From UBA12018 sp051656605 (GTDB taxonomy: Bacteria > Bacteroidota > Bacteroidia > Bacteroidales > CAMTPD01), in contig JBOGCF010000015.1 of NCBI GenBank assembly GCA_051656605.1, forward strand, positions 48,434 through 112,433: 64,000 nucleotides of DNA, written 5' to 3'. Positions within the stretch are counted from its first letter, which is position 1; every line of letters starts with the position of its first letter. The translations under genes were made by a program, and so were the position numbers. Below, one piece after another: positions 1 to 8,536 of this stretch. The notes beneath the pieces were generated by a model, which saw only the letters and a list, made by a program, of their open reading frames with translations, made no database searches and was not told the DNA's origin.

Positions 1-737
1 CAACATCCTGTAATGCGTATTATTGCTATGGATTGCGAGAGATGATCGATAGCCGTAAGCGTTATCCAAATCCGCAGACTGCTCTTGATAAATGGAAGGA
101 CTACATGGTTGCTCAAGGATATGGCTATAAACTAGGTATTGACTTGCCCGGCGAAAAACGAGGACTTATCCCCAATAGTAAGTTTTACGATAAGATTTAC
201 AAAGGGCGTTGGAATGCGCATACCATTATTTCGATATCAATTGGTCAAGGTGAGGTTTTGGCTACACCTTTGCAGATTTGTAATCTAGCTGCAACGATCG
301 CAAATAGAGGCTATTTTATCAAACCTCACGTGGTAAAAGCGATTGAAGATACTCCTAAAGACACGGCATATACCAACAAGCACTATACCGGCATTGATGC
401 AATGAACTATGAGTATGTTGCTCAAGGTATGCGAGGTGCTGTAACAGGTGGTACTTGTAGGGTGGCAGCTCTTCCGGATATTGAAGTGTACGGGAAAACA
501 GGTACGGCCGAAAATCCACATGGTAAAGACCACTCGATCTTTATGGGTTTTGCAGAGTATAAAGGGCGTAAAGTTGCGATCTCTGTGTTTGTGGAAAATG
601 CCGGATTTGGTGCAACGTATGCTGTTCCGATAGGTCGACTAATGATCGAACACTGCTTGCGTGGTGATGTGCTTGAGGAAAGCAAATGGATGGAAGATAG
701 AATGTTGAATACTTCAGTTTTACCTAATGTCTTTTAG
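1..737 (+). CDS. mrdA: Penicillin-binding protein 2, C-terminal part (cut by window edge)
   Basis: This is the transpeptidase end of PBP2, which cross-links peptidoglycan during cell elongation. The reading frame is open from base 3, so the gene starts outside the window; a TTG at 33 is only an internal codon. The SxN motif (Ser-Cys-Asn) is encoded at 6-14 and the KTG box (Lys-Thr-Gly-Thr) at 495-503, in the right order and distance for the penicillin-binding fold. The active-site Ser-x-x-Lys lies upstream and is not seen. The last 11 bases overlap the start of rodA, the usual partner, so the two are translationally linked. PBP2 rather than a division PBP is favoured because of that neighbour. 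Confidence 0.93.
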   Translation, partial: TSCNAYYCYGLREMIDSRKRYPNPQTALDKWKDYMVAQGYGYKLGIDLPGEKRGLIPNSKFYDKIYKGRWNAHTIISISIGQGEVLATPLQICNLAATIANRGYFIKPHVVKAIEDTPKDTAYTNKHYTGIDAMNYEYVAQGMRGAVTGGTCRVAALPDIEVYGKTGTAENPHGKDHSIFMGFAEYKGRKVAISVFVENAGFGATYAVPIGRLMIEHCLRGDVLEESKWMEDRMLNTSVLPNVF

Positions 738-2175
738 AAAAACAAATATATGGAGGGATCTTGACTGGTTTACCGTGATACTGTATGTGATCATGGTGAT
801 TGCCGGTTGGTTTAGTATCTACGGAGCAACCTACGAATTTGATAATACAAGCATGTTTGACCTTTCGGGGCGTGCCGGTATGCAAATGGTATGGTTTGGT
901 ACATCTGTGCTTCTCATCTTTGTAATATTGATGCTGAATGATGAGGTGTACGATGTGCTGGCGTATTTCTTGTATTTTCTCGTGATTCTTTTACTTATTG
1001 CAACGATATTTCTGGCCCCGGATATCAAGGGTTCACGCTCTTGGTTGGTGCTTGGACCTATACGTTTACAACCTGCTGAGTTTGCCAAGTTTGTAACGGC
1101 ACTAGCTGTGGCAAAGACGATGAGTCAGTATGGATTCAAGCTCTTGAATGTACGTAACTTTCTATTTGTCTGCTTTCTTATATTTCTACCGTTAGTGCTG
1201 ATTATCTTGCAGAAGGAAACAGGGTCGGCCTTGGTTTATTTTGCATTTGCGTTGGTGCTTTATAGAGAAGGCATGACTGGTCTTATTTTGTTTGCGGGCT
1301 TCTGTGCAGTGCTGTTTTTTATTGTTTCGATGAAATATGCAGATGTGATGATGGGGATTACGCCGTTAGGCGAGTTTATTGTATCGATACTGATTCTTGG
1401 AATCTCCTTGTTGCTGTTGCACTTCAAACAAAATGATAGACGCGTGTTTTTGAATGCGGCCATTGGTCTATCTGTGATTGCAATTGCTACTTTTATTGTT
1501 AGTTATTTTGAGCCGATAAACCTGGCTCTCATTTCGATGGGGGCGGTTATTCTGTTTACTCTCTATATGCTCTATCTTGCCATTTCTAGGTGGATGATGC
1601 GCTACTTGCTTATTGGCTTTTTTGCTTTGGGTTCGTTGGCGTTTATGTTTTCTGTAGATTATGTATTTGATGAGATACTAGAGCCGCACCAGCAAATACG
1701 TATTAAGGTTTCTCTCGGTCTCGAAGATGATCCAAGTGGAGCCGGATATAATGTGAATCAATCAAAGATTGCGATTGGTTCAGGCGGACTAACGGGTAAG
1801 GGCTTCCTGAATGGGACGCAGACTAAACTTAAATATGTGCCCGAGCAAGATACAGACTTTATTTTCTGTACGGTTGGAGAGGAGCAAGGTTTTGTTGGTT
1901 CAGCATTCGTTTTGCTGATGTTTACGATGCTTATTCTTCGTATAGTCTATCTGGCAGAGCAGCAGAAGAGTACCTTTAATCGGGTTTACGGCTATAGTGT
2001 TGCCTCTATTTTCTTTTTTCACTTTGCAATTAATGTGGGGATGGTAACAGGACTCACCCCTGTAATTGGGATTCCTTTACCGTTCTTTAGCTATGGAGGT
2101 TCTTCTTTGTGGGGATTTACAATTCTGTTGTTTATCTTCTTACGTCTTGATGCTACGCGTGCCGAGCAGTTTTAA
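727..2175 (+). CDS. rodA: Rod shape-determining protein RodA (SEDS glycosyltransferase)
   Basis: RodA polymerises lipid II into glycan strands in the inner membrane together with PBP2. The 482-residue protein is almost entirely hydrophobic helices, about ten or more. It shows the SEDS marks: the motif LQPAEFAKF near residue 117, GEEQGFVG in the C-terminal half, and GLTPVIGIPLPFFSYGG near the end. It is longer than the E. coli protein (about 370 residues); the extra length is a hydrophobic stretch around residues 210-310, which seems usual in Bacteroidota. The ATG at 727 overlaps mrdA by 11 bases. A strong terminator follows. Confidence 0.95.
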   Translation: MSFRKTNIWRDLDWFTVILYVIMVIAGWFSIYGATYEFDNTSMFDLSGRAGMQMVWFGTSVLLIFVILMLNDEVYDVLAYFLYFLVILLLIATIFLAPDIKGSRSWLVLGPIRLQPAEFAKFVTALAVAKTMSQYGFKLLNVRNFLFVCFLIFLPLVLIILQKETGSALVYFAFALVLYREGMTGLILFAGFCAVLFFIVSMKYADVMMGITPLGEFIVSILILGISLLLLHFKQNDRRVFLNAAIGLSVIAIATFIVSYFEPINLALISMGAVILFTLYMLYLAISRWMMRYLLIGFFALGSLAFMFSVDYVFDEILEPHQQIRIKVSLGLEDDPSGAGYNVNQSKIAIGSGGLTGKGFLNGTQTKLKYVPEQDTDFIFCTVGEEQGFVGSAFVLLMFTMLILRIVYLAEQQKSTFNRVYGYSVASIFFFHFAINVGMVTGLTPVIGIPLPFFSYGGSSLWGFTILLFIFLRLDATRAEQF

Positions 2176-2198
2176 TTGAGTATTTATATGTTGACATA

Positions 2199-2236
2199 AA
2201 AAAAGCGGAAGACTCCTTGAGAGCTTCCGCTTTTCT
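2199..2236. terminator. Bidirectional rho-independent terminator between rodA and gldH
   Basis: An 11-bp perfect stem (AAAAGCGGAAG at 2201-2211 with its complement at 2224-2234) has an A-run on the left and T-run on the right, so it can end both rodA (+) and gldH (-). Confidence 0.85.
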
Positions 2237-2250
2237 AATTTATATGATAA

Positions 2251-2739
2251 CTAATTGTTGCTTTGAACCTGTAGCCCTACATCTTGTACACCTTTGAGCT
2301 TGGTGTCGTCCATGATTTGTTCGAAGCTGTATGTGTACATTCCACTTTGCTTGAAGTGAAAGTTACGTTCGATCGGAATATCATGTTCGTAGGTGCTTAT
2401 TCCTTTCCCTTTCCATTTACCCAATGAATCACGAAGCGCATAGCTGATCGTGTCTCTGCTAATGTTGCCTTGTGGGTCCATCTTTTCAACCTTGAAAACG
2501 ATACCGCTGTACGGATAATAAGAGTTGCAACGTAGTTTAAAAATGACATCTGTAACAACTGAATTGTCCGGTACATCAAAGGTAAACTCGTATGCTTTAC
2601 CTATTCTCCAAATAGAGTCTGGTAACTCTGTGTATTTGCAGTAATAATCGGGTGTGCAAGCACTGAGTAGGGTAATGAATAGGGTTGCGATAGGGGCCTT
2701 AAACTTTCTTCTGAGGCTTTTCGTAGTTTCCTTTTTCAT
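2251..2739 (-). CDS. gldH: GldH-family gliding-motility-type lipoprotein
   Basis: This is a 162-residue lipoprotein of the GldH family, which is needed for gliding in Flavobacteria but is widespread in non-gliding Bacteroidales, where its role is unknown. The start is placed at the ATG at 2739 because it gives a basic N-terminus, a hydrophobic core and a lipobox LLSAC with the lipidated Cys at residue 28. The frame stays open upstream to 2916, but that part is the shadow of the ricT 3' end. The gene overlaps ricT by 41 bases, which suggests coupling. The neighbours holB and ricT support the assignment, since this order recurs in Bacteroidota (from memory). Confidence 0.82.
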   Translation of the reverse strand: MKKETTKSLRRKFKAPIATLFITLLSACTPDYYCKYTELPDSIWRIGKAYEFTFDVPDNSVVTDVIFKLRCNSYYPYSGIVFKVEKMDPQGNISRDTISYALRDSLGKWKGKGISTYEHDIPIERNFHFKQSGMYTYSFEQIMDDTKLKGVQDVGLQVQSNN

Positions 2740-3895
2740 TGCCTCCCCTTTCGTTGTTGCCCTTCTCATTTGTTGTTTTTGGTTTAGGCTTTCTACGCTT
2801 TTTGTTAGGTCTCTTTTTGTTGGCTCCGTTACCACTATTGTCAAACCTGTTGATGCTTTCCTCAAGAATATCCTGAGTTTCTTTCTTCGGTTGTTGTTGC
2901 TTTGTATCGGCATCAAGTGTTTGAGGTTTCATACCTCGCTTGTTCATGTTGAGTACCTCAAAAGCTCTGCTAGCTGAGATCGTAACCAAATTTGCGGCAA
3001 AATTAGGATCTGAAGAGTAAGTAAGCTGCTTCTTGAATACTTCGGTTTTGAAGTGATAATACGTGCAGTCTTTTGTTTCCAGATTTAGTTCGCGAGATGG
3101 TAGACCTTTTTGAGCTTCAACATACGTATCGACTTCAAAGTTGATACAACATTTGAGTTTCGCACATTGTCCGGCTAGCTTTTGCGGATTCATTGAGATG
3201 TCTTGATATCTGGCTGCACTTGTTGCAACAGAAACAAAACTTGTCATCCAGCTCGAACAGCAAAGCTCGCGTCCGCAAGGACCAATACCGCCAATACGAC
3301 CAGCTTCTTGGCGTGCACCGATTTGTTTCATCTCTATACGCACTTTGAATGCATCAGCCAATACTTTGATTAATTGTCGAAAATCGACACGCTCATCTGC
3401 GATGTAGTAGAAGATAGCTTTGTTACCATCTCCTTGGTATTCAACATCCCCAATTTTCATTTGAAGGCCTAAGTCTTCGGCAATCTTACGTGATTTGATC
3501 ATCGTTTCATGCTCTTTCGCTTTTGCTTCTTCGAACTTCTCAATATCAGAAGGTTTTGCTTTGCGATATACTCGCTTCACTTCTACACCCTCTGTACGTA
3601 CATTGTTTTTCTTCATTTGAAGCAAAACAAGTCGACCTGTCAAAGTTACTGTTCCGATGTCGTGACCCGGAGAGGATTCAACTGCAACGATATCTCCTTT
3701 TTCTAAAGGAATTTTGTTACTGTTCAGATAATACCCTTTTCTGGTATTCTTGAACTGAACTTCTACGTAATCGGTTGCATTTTTAGCTTCCGGTATATCG
3801 CAAAGCCAGTCGTAAGTATTTAGTTTATTATTCTGCACCTTACTGCATCCTTTCGATTTCATGCAGCGGCCGCATTTATTTAGTTTAAAGTCCAT
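2699..3895 (-). CDS. ricT: PSP1-domain protein, RicT/YaaT type
   Basis: This 398-residue PSP1-domain protein is related to B. subtilis RicT (YaaT), part of an Fe-S-bearing complex that affects RNA processing. Cysteine clusters are plain: CGRC and a later Cys in the first 20 residues, GPCGRELCCSSW in the middle, and CAKLKCC shortly after; these would suit Fe-S binding. The last 60 or so residues are a Lys/Asn/Glu-rich low-complexity tail (about residue 340 on) that is likely disordered and may bind RNA. The gene lies 94 bases after holB and overlaps gldH. The family call is firm; the exact role in Bacteroidota is inference. Confidence 0.88.
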   Translation of the reverse strand: MDFKLNKCGRCMKSKGCSKVQNNKLNTYDWLCDIPEAKNATDYVEVQFKNTRKGYYLNSNKIPLEKGDIVAVESSPGHDIGTVTLTGRLVLLQMKKNNVRTEGVEVKRVYRKAKPSDIEKFEEAKAKEHETMIKSRKIAEDLGLQMKIGDVEYQGDGNKAIFYYIADERVDFRQLIKVLADAFKVRIEMKQIGARQEAGRIGGIGPCGRELCCSSWMTSFVSVATSAARYQDISMNPQKLAGQCAKLKCCINFEVDTYVEAQKGLPSRELNLETKDCTYYHFKTEVFKKQLTYSSDPNFAANLVTISASRAFEVLNMNKRGMKPQTLDADTKQQQPKKETQDILEESINRFDNSGNGANKKRPNKKRRKPKPKTTNEKGNNERGGNEKGNYEKPQKKV

Positions 3896-3958
3896 ATAGT
3901 ATCTATTCAGAATTTAGAATAACGAAGATACGGCTTTTTGGTGAATGTAGAGAAGGCA

Positions 3959-3985
3959 ATGCCCGAAAGTTTATCTCTCGGGCAT
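3959..3985 (-). terminator. Short hairpin between holB and ricT
   Basis: An 8-bp stem (ATGCCCGA at 3959-3966 with TCGGGCAT at 3978-3985) lies just after the holB stop on the minus strand. The following T-tract is poor, so it may only weaken read-through into ricT or protect the mRNA end. Confidence 0.45.
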
Positions 3986-3989
3986 CGAT

Positions 3990-5114
3990 TTATCGTTTAA
4001 GAAGTACAGTAATCTTTAAGGAGATATCAAAAAAGACAAAACGAGGATTAACGTTTTGTGTAACATGACGTTCGGCAAGTTCTAACTCAGAAACAAGGTC
4101 TTCTACATTGCGTTCGTTTACATAGGGGGCAAACTTTGTGGAGAATGTAGATTCGTTTTGATTCAGAGCAATAAGTGTAGGATTGCCAAGGTTATAAATG
4201 AAGTTTTCGCGGATCATGTGCTGAGCATAAGCAAAGAAGTTTTTTTGCTTTTCCTTACCTAATGACGCAAATGTTTCGGCGGCTTCCTTCATCCCTTTTA
4301 CATTCTTAGTCCAAGAGTTACGCATCATAGAAATGAATAAATCAAGATAAAAAGCTTTCTCTTCATTCAAACTGATCATCTCCATTGCTTTGATCATGCT
4401 TCCTTGCGCCATTGATGCTACCTGAATTGCATCTTGAGTCGACAATGCATATTTGCTTTCCATTGCTTCAGCGATTGCATCTTTTTCAATTCCTCTGATG
4501 GAAATTCGTTGCGTTCGAGAAATAATTGTTGAAATAATCTGATCCGGGTTTTCTGTAATGAGCAGGAAGATTGTATTCAAAGGAGGCTCTTCGATCAGCT
4601 TTAGCAAACGATTCGAGCTTTCTTCGTTCATCTTCTCCGGCATCCAAATCAAGACGCAGCGGTAGGCTGCTTCAAGTGGTTTTAGGCTCAGTTTGGAAAT
4701 GATTTCCGATGCTTCTTTTACAGGTATAATTGCCTGGGAAGAGTGGGTGCCCATATAATTCACCCATCCGTCAATATTAAAGTATGGATTTTCGGAAATA
4801 AATTGGCGCCAATCAGGCAAGTAGTCGTCGCAAATTTCTTTTTTCTTTTCTTTATTGATGATGATTGGATATACAAAATGTATGTCGGGATGCACGAGTT
4901 GATCAAACTTCTTACAAGAGGAGCATGTGCCGCATGAATCGGTGGCGGAACGATGCTTGCAGTTAAGGTAACGGGCATAGGCCAAAGCCAAAGGAAAAGC
5001 ACCTGCGCCCGATGGTTCAGAGAATAATTGTGCGTGAGGAACGATTCCTTGATTGGCCGAGAGAATCAGTCTGCTTTTGACTGATTCCTGACCAATAATA
5101 TCTTTAAAATACAT
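3990..5114 (-). CDS. holB: DNA polymerase III subunit delta' (clamp loader)
   Basis: This 374-residue AAA+ protein is the delta' part of the replicative clamp loader. It starts with the family-typical FKDIIGQE. The P-loop position (GAGAFP near residue 36) lacks the Gly-Lys-Ser/Thr, which fits delta', a subunit that does not hydrolyse ATP. A zinc-finger-like set of cysteines (C-KHR, CGTC, CKK, residues about 52-70) follows, as in tau/gamma and delta'. A sensor-like IISRTQR motif lies near residue 195. It sits 5 bases after metF and before ricT in a minus-strand operon. Confidence 0.92.
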   Translation of the reverse strand: MYFKDIIGQESVKSRLILSANQGIVPHAQLFSEPSGAGAFPLALAYARYLNCKHRSATDSCGTCSSCKKFDQLVHPDIHFVYPIIINKEKKKEICDDYLPDWRQFISENPYFNIDGWVNYMGTHSSQAIIPVKEASEIISKLSLKPLEAAYRCVLIWMPEKMNEESSNRLLKLIEEPPLNTIFLLITENPDQIISTIISRTQRISIRGIEKDAIAEAMESKYALSTQDAIQVASMAQGSMIKAMEMISLNEEKAFYLDLFISMMRNSWTKNVKGMKEAAETFASLGKEKQKNFFAYAQHMIRENFIYNLGNPTLIALNQNESTFSTKFAPYVNERNVEDLVSELELAERHVTQNVNPRFVFFDISLKITVLLKR

Positions 5115-5119
5115 AGGTT

Positions 5120-6073
5120 TTAGTAAATCTCTTTAGCTACCTGATATACACTATCAGTTGCCATCAATGAATAAAAGTGGATGCTAGGAACACCGTATTC
5201 AATAAGTTCACGGCATTGTTGAGTACACCATTCGATTCCTACTTGCTTAGCTTCTGCATCGTTGTTGCATTTGCGAAGTTCTGTAGCAAAGTCTTCCGGA
5301 ATGTCTGATCTGAAGATCTTAGGAAGAACAGTTAGGTGATTGCAAACCGTAACAGGTTTGATGCCCGGAATAATAGGTACTGTAATACCTTCTTTTCGGC
5401 AACGTTCTACAAAGTCGAAATACTTTTGATTGTCGAAAAACATTTGAGTAACGATGTAGTCGGCTCCTTGATCTACTTTTTGCTTCAAGAAAGCAATGTC
5501 CGAATCAAGGTTTGGAGCTTCTTCATGTTTTTCGGGATAACCGGCAACTCCATATGAGAAAGGCGTATTAGGTCGATCAAAAGTAGAGTTGTCAAGAGCA
5601 ATCCCTTGGTTAAACTGATTCACCTGTATTTGTAAATCACTAGCATGATCGTGAGATTGTCCTGGTTGTATATGACCAGCTTCAAGTTTATTTGCATCAC
5701 CACGAAGCAGAAGCAAATCATATACACCTAAGAAGTTTAGGTCGATCAAAGCATACTCCGTTTCTTCTTTTGTGAAACCTTTGCAAATAATATGTGGAAC
5801 GGCTGTAATACCGTATTTATTTTGAATAGCAGCAGCGATAGCAACCGTGCCCGGGCGCTTGCGAATGTTTACTTTTTGGATATTTCCGTTTGGCTGTTCC
5901 TTATATAAATACTCGCTGTGGTGGGTAGTGATATTAATATATTTCGGATCAAATTCCTTTAGTCGATCAATAACACTATACACTTTATCAATGCTATTTC
6001 CTTTAAGCGGCGGGAGCAGTTCGAACGAAAAAGCGGTTTTGGTACTCTGTTGTATAAGATCGATTACTTTCAT
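5120..6073 (-). CDS. metF: 5,10-methylenetetrahydrofolate reductase
   Basis: MetF is a FAD enzyme that reduces methylene-THF to methyl-THF, the methyl donor for methionine synthase (metH is at 20880). The 317-residue length fits the bacterial single-domain TIM barrel. The N-terminal FSFELLPP matches the conserved SFEFFPP with the catalytic Glu. Other marks are LLLRGDAN in the middle and IVTQMFFDN with the expected Gln for folate binding. It is the first gene of the minus-strand metF-holB-ricT-gldH row and is divergent from ilvE across an 83-base gap. Confidence 0.96.
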   Translation of the reverse strand: MKVIDLIQQSTKTAFSFELLPPLKGNSIDKVYSVIDRLKEFDPKYINITTHHSEYLYKEQPNGNIQKVNIRKRPGTVAIAAAIQNKYGITAVPHIICKGFTKEETEYALIDLNFLGVYDLLLLRGDANKLEAGHIQPGQSHDHASDLQIQVNQFNQGIALDNSTFDRPNTPFSYGVAGYPEKHEEAPNLDSDIAFLKQKVDQGADYIVTQMFFDNQKYFDFVERCRKEGITVPIIPGIKPVTVCNHLTVLPKIFRSDIPEDFATELRKCNNDAEAKQVGIEWCTQQCRELIEYGVPSIHFYSLMATDSVYQVAKEIY

Positions 6074-6091
6074 ATTTTCATTATTTTTAGT

Positions 6092-6130
6092 GCAAATGTA
6101 ACAAATAAACTCCGATTTATTCTAAATTTG
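6092..6130. promoter_or_regulatory. Divergent -7 boxes for metF (-) and ilvE (+)
   Basis: The Bacteroidota -7 form TAnnTTTG is found twice: TACATTTG on the minus strand (6093-6100) facing metF and TAAATTTG on the plus strand (6123-6130) facing ilvE. Neither has a clean TTTG at the ideal -33 distance, so both are candidates only. Confidence 0.5.
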
Positions 6131-6156
6131 CTCGCAATCAAAATTTATAAAAGCTC

Positions 6157-7176
6157 ATGGAAAATATAAATTGGTCGGATTTGTCTTTTGGTTACATGAA
6201 GACCGACTACAATGTAAGATGCTATTACCGTAATGGTAAATGGGGCGAACTAGAAGTAAGCTCTTCAGAGTTTATTGATATACATATGGCTTCTACTTGT
6301 TTACATTATGGACAAGAAGCATTTGAGGGTCTCAAAGTATTCAAAGGGAAAGACGGTAAAATGCGTGTTTTCAGAATTGATGAGAATGCAAAACGTCTGC
6401 GCGAATCCTGTAAAGGTATCATGATGGCAGAACTTCCGGAGGATATGTTTATCGAAGCTGTAGAGAAAGTTGTAAAACTAAACGAACGCTTTGTACCACC
6501 TTACGAAAGTGGAGCTTCTCTTTATGTGCGCCCACTACTTATCGGATTGGGAGCGCAAGTGGGAGTGAAACCTGCAAACGAATATCTATTTATGATCTTT
6601 GTAACGCCGGTAGGTCCATATTTCAAGGCAGGCTTTAAGCCAACGCCAATGGTAATTCTAAGAGGATATGACAGAGCAGCACCTCTGGGCACCGGAACAT
6701 ATAAAGTGGGTGGAAACTATGCGGCAAGCTTGTCGGCAGGAGAAAAAGCACATGAAATGGGTTATTCGGCCGTACTTTATCTTGACGCAAAAGAAAAAGA
6801 GTATATCGATGAGTGTGGTCCTGCAAACTTTTTCGGAATTAAGGATAATACATATGTAACACCTCTTTCTTCATCTATTCTACCTTCGATTACGAATAAG
6901 AGTTTGATGCAATTGGCAGAGTCGATAGGTATGAAAGTAGAACGTCGTCCTATACACGAAGATGAGCTAGCAACATTCGTAGAAGCCGGAGCTTGCGGTA
7001 CAGCTGCAGTTATTAGCCCTATTCAACGAATCGACGATGTCGATATGAATAAATCATATGTGTTTTCTAAGGATGGAGAGCCAGGTCCTATTTGTACAAC
7101 ATTATACAATAAGCTTAGAGCTATTCAATACGGAGACGAGCCAGATCAGTTTGGTTGGGTAAAAGTTATCGAATAA
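6157..7176 (+). CDS. ilvE: Branched-chain amino acid aminotransferase
   Basis: IlvE is a PLP enzyme that makes or breaks leucine, isoleucine and valine by moving an amino group to or from glutamate. The 339-residue length fits the type II (eukaryote-like) BCAT group. The PLP lysine is in GTYKVGGNYAAS near residue 184. Other marks are CLHYGQEAFEGLK in the N-terminal half, SLYVRPLLIG, and ECGPANFFGI (Glu and Asn near the cofactor). It is a single-gene unit with a strong terminator behind it. ilvA, for isoleucine synthesis, is elsewhere at 57396. Confidence 0.96.
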   Translation: MENINWSDLSFGYMKTDYNVRCYYRNGKWGELEVSSSEFIDIHMASTCLHYGQEAFEGLKVFKGKDGKMRVFRIDENAKRLRESCKGIMMAELPEDMFIEAVEKVVKLNERFVPPYESGASLYVRPLLIGLGAQVGVKPANEYLFMIFVTPVGPYFKAGFKPTPMVILRGYDRAAPLGTGTYKVGGNYAASLSAGEKAHEMGYSAVLYLDAKEKEYIDECGPANFFGIKDNTYVTPLSSSILPSITNKSLMQLAESIGMKVERRPIHEDELATFVEAGACGTAAVISPIQRIDDVDMNKSYVFSKDGEPGPICTTLYNKLRAIQYGDEPDQFGWVKVIE

Positions 7177-7186
7177 TAAAATATGG

Positions 7187-7232
7187 GCGGATTGATGTGT
7201 TAATTTATTAACACGTCGGTTCGCTTTTTTTT
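7187..7232 (+). terminator. Terminator after ilvE
   Basis: A 17-bp stem (7187-7203 with 7208-7224) with several G-T wobbles is capped by GTGTTAA/TTAACAC and followed by eight T's. Confidence 0.85.
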
Positions 7233-7271
7233 CTCCGCAATCTTAAATATATGCAGTTTTGCTATCTCTGG

Positions 7272-7302
7272 TTTGCAAATAATAAAATACTTGTTACATT
7301 TG
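7272..7302 (+). promoter_or_regulatory. Bacteroidota-type promoter for the AAA ATPase gene
   Basis: TTTG at 7272-7275, a 19-base spacer, and TACATTTG at 7295-7302 match the primary sigma consensus of the phylum exactly. The expected start of transcription near 7308-7310 lies under ten bases before the start codon. Confidence 0.75.
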
Positions 7303-7317
7303 CAGGGCTAGAATGAA

Positions 7318-8505
7318 TTGAAAGTGGAGGCATTTTATAGAACACATAACTACCTAGTAGAGCATTTGGTTTCACCTGTACGTCGCCGATTGATGGACGA
7401 AATCAATTGGGACGATCGTCTTATTGGAATCAAGGGGTCTAGAGGAGTAGGCAAAACAACATTCCTTTTGCAGTACGCAAAAGAGTATTTTGGTAAAAAC
7501 AATAGAGAGTGTCTATATATTAATTTAAATCACCTCTATTTTACAGAACGTACAATTATTGATTTTGCGGAAGAATTTATCGCAAAAGGAGGCAAAGTCC
7601 TTTTGATAGATCAGGTTTTTAAGTATCCTGATTGGTCTAAAGAACTTCGTTATTGTTTCGACAATTATCCAAGTCTAAAGATTGTATTCACAGGCTCGTC
7701 TGTGATGCGGTTAAAAGAAGAAAACCCTGACTTGTCAGGTAAAGTTGTTTCTTATAATCTCCGTGGTTTTTCATTTAGAGAGTATTTAAATATTACGTGT
7801 AAGACCAACTTCGCGCCATACACATTACAAGAAATCTTGGAGAATCATGAACAGATAGCCGAAGAAATATGTGAGACAATAAAACCACAAATTCATATTC
7901 AAGACTATATTCACCACGGGTTCTATCCATTCTATCTTGAAAAAAGAAACTTTTCAGAGAACCTTCTGAAAACAATGAATATGATTCTCGAGGTGGATGT
8001 GTTATCGATCAAGCAAATAGAACAACGCTATTTGCCAAAGATCAGAAAGTTGCTTTATTTGATGGCCATTGGTTCTCCTTGTACACCCAATGTAAGTCAG
8101 TTGAGCACTGAGATCGAAACATCACGCGCCACAGTTATGAACTACTTAAAGTACTTAACCGACGCACGTCTTATCAATATGCTTTATCCGGTAGATGAAG
8201 AGTATCCGAAAAAACCGGCCAAGGTATATATGAATAATACCAATTTAATGTTTCCCGTGCGTCCCACCAAAGTGGATGAGCAGGCACTTCGTGAAACATT
8301 CTTTTATAATCAAGTAATAACAGACAACAAACTAAACTCTGTATCGAACAAGCAAGTTCACTTTTTGGTAAACCAGACTCAATCATTTAAAATTGTAGAC
8401 TCGATGCGCGGACGTAACAATCCCGACTTAATTTATGCAGTAGATAAGATTGAGAAAGGAGCCGGGAATGTAATGCCTTTATGGATTTTTGGTTTCTTGT
8501 ATTAA
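7318..8505 (+). CDS. AAA ATPase, ATP-binding protein of the DUF4143 type
   Basis: This 395-residue protein belongs to a large group of AAA-like ATPases common in Bacteroidales with an N-terminal P-loop ATPase and a C-terminal DUF4143-like part. The Walker A is GSRGVGKTT (near residues 40-48). A Walker B-like stretch KVLLIDQV follows near residue 92, with Gln where Glu is usual, and FTGSSVMRL is sensor-like. The middle has a winged-helix-like region (TEIETSRATVMNYLKYL). A TTG at 7318 is chosen because the residues after it fit the family N-terminus; GTG at 7324 is possible. Function is unknown. It is followed 31 bases later by nifJ, probably by chance. Confidence 0.8.
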   Translation: MKVEAFYRTHNYLVEHLVSPVRRRLMDEINWDDRLIGIKGSRGVGKTTFLLQYAKEYFGKNNRECLYINLNHLYFTERTIIDFAEEFIAKGGKVLLIDQVFKYPDWSKELRYCFDNYPSLKIVFTGSSVMRLKEENPDLSGKVVSYNLRGFSFREYLNITCKTNFAPYTLQEILENHEQIAEEICETIKPQIHIQDYIHHGFYPFYLEKRNFSENLLKTMNMILEVDVLSIKQIEQRYLPKIRKLLYLMAIGSPCTPNVSQLSTEIETSRATVMNYLKYLTDARLINMLYPVDEEYPKKPAKVYMNNTNLMFPVRPTKVDEQALRETFFYNQVITDNKLNSVSNKQVHFLVNQTQSFKIVDSMRGRNNPDLIYAVDKIEKGAGNVMPLWIFGFLY

Positions 8506-8536
8506 GTATATATTGTATCCCTAATATAATTGGACT

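Noticed and set aside
2740..2916. N-terminal extension of gldH
   Set aside because: The added residues are the shadow of ricT and would bury the lipoprotein signal in the middle of the protein.
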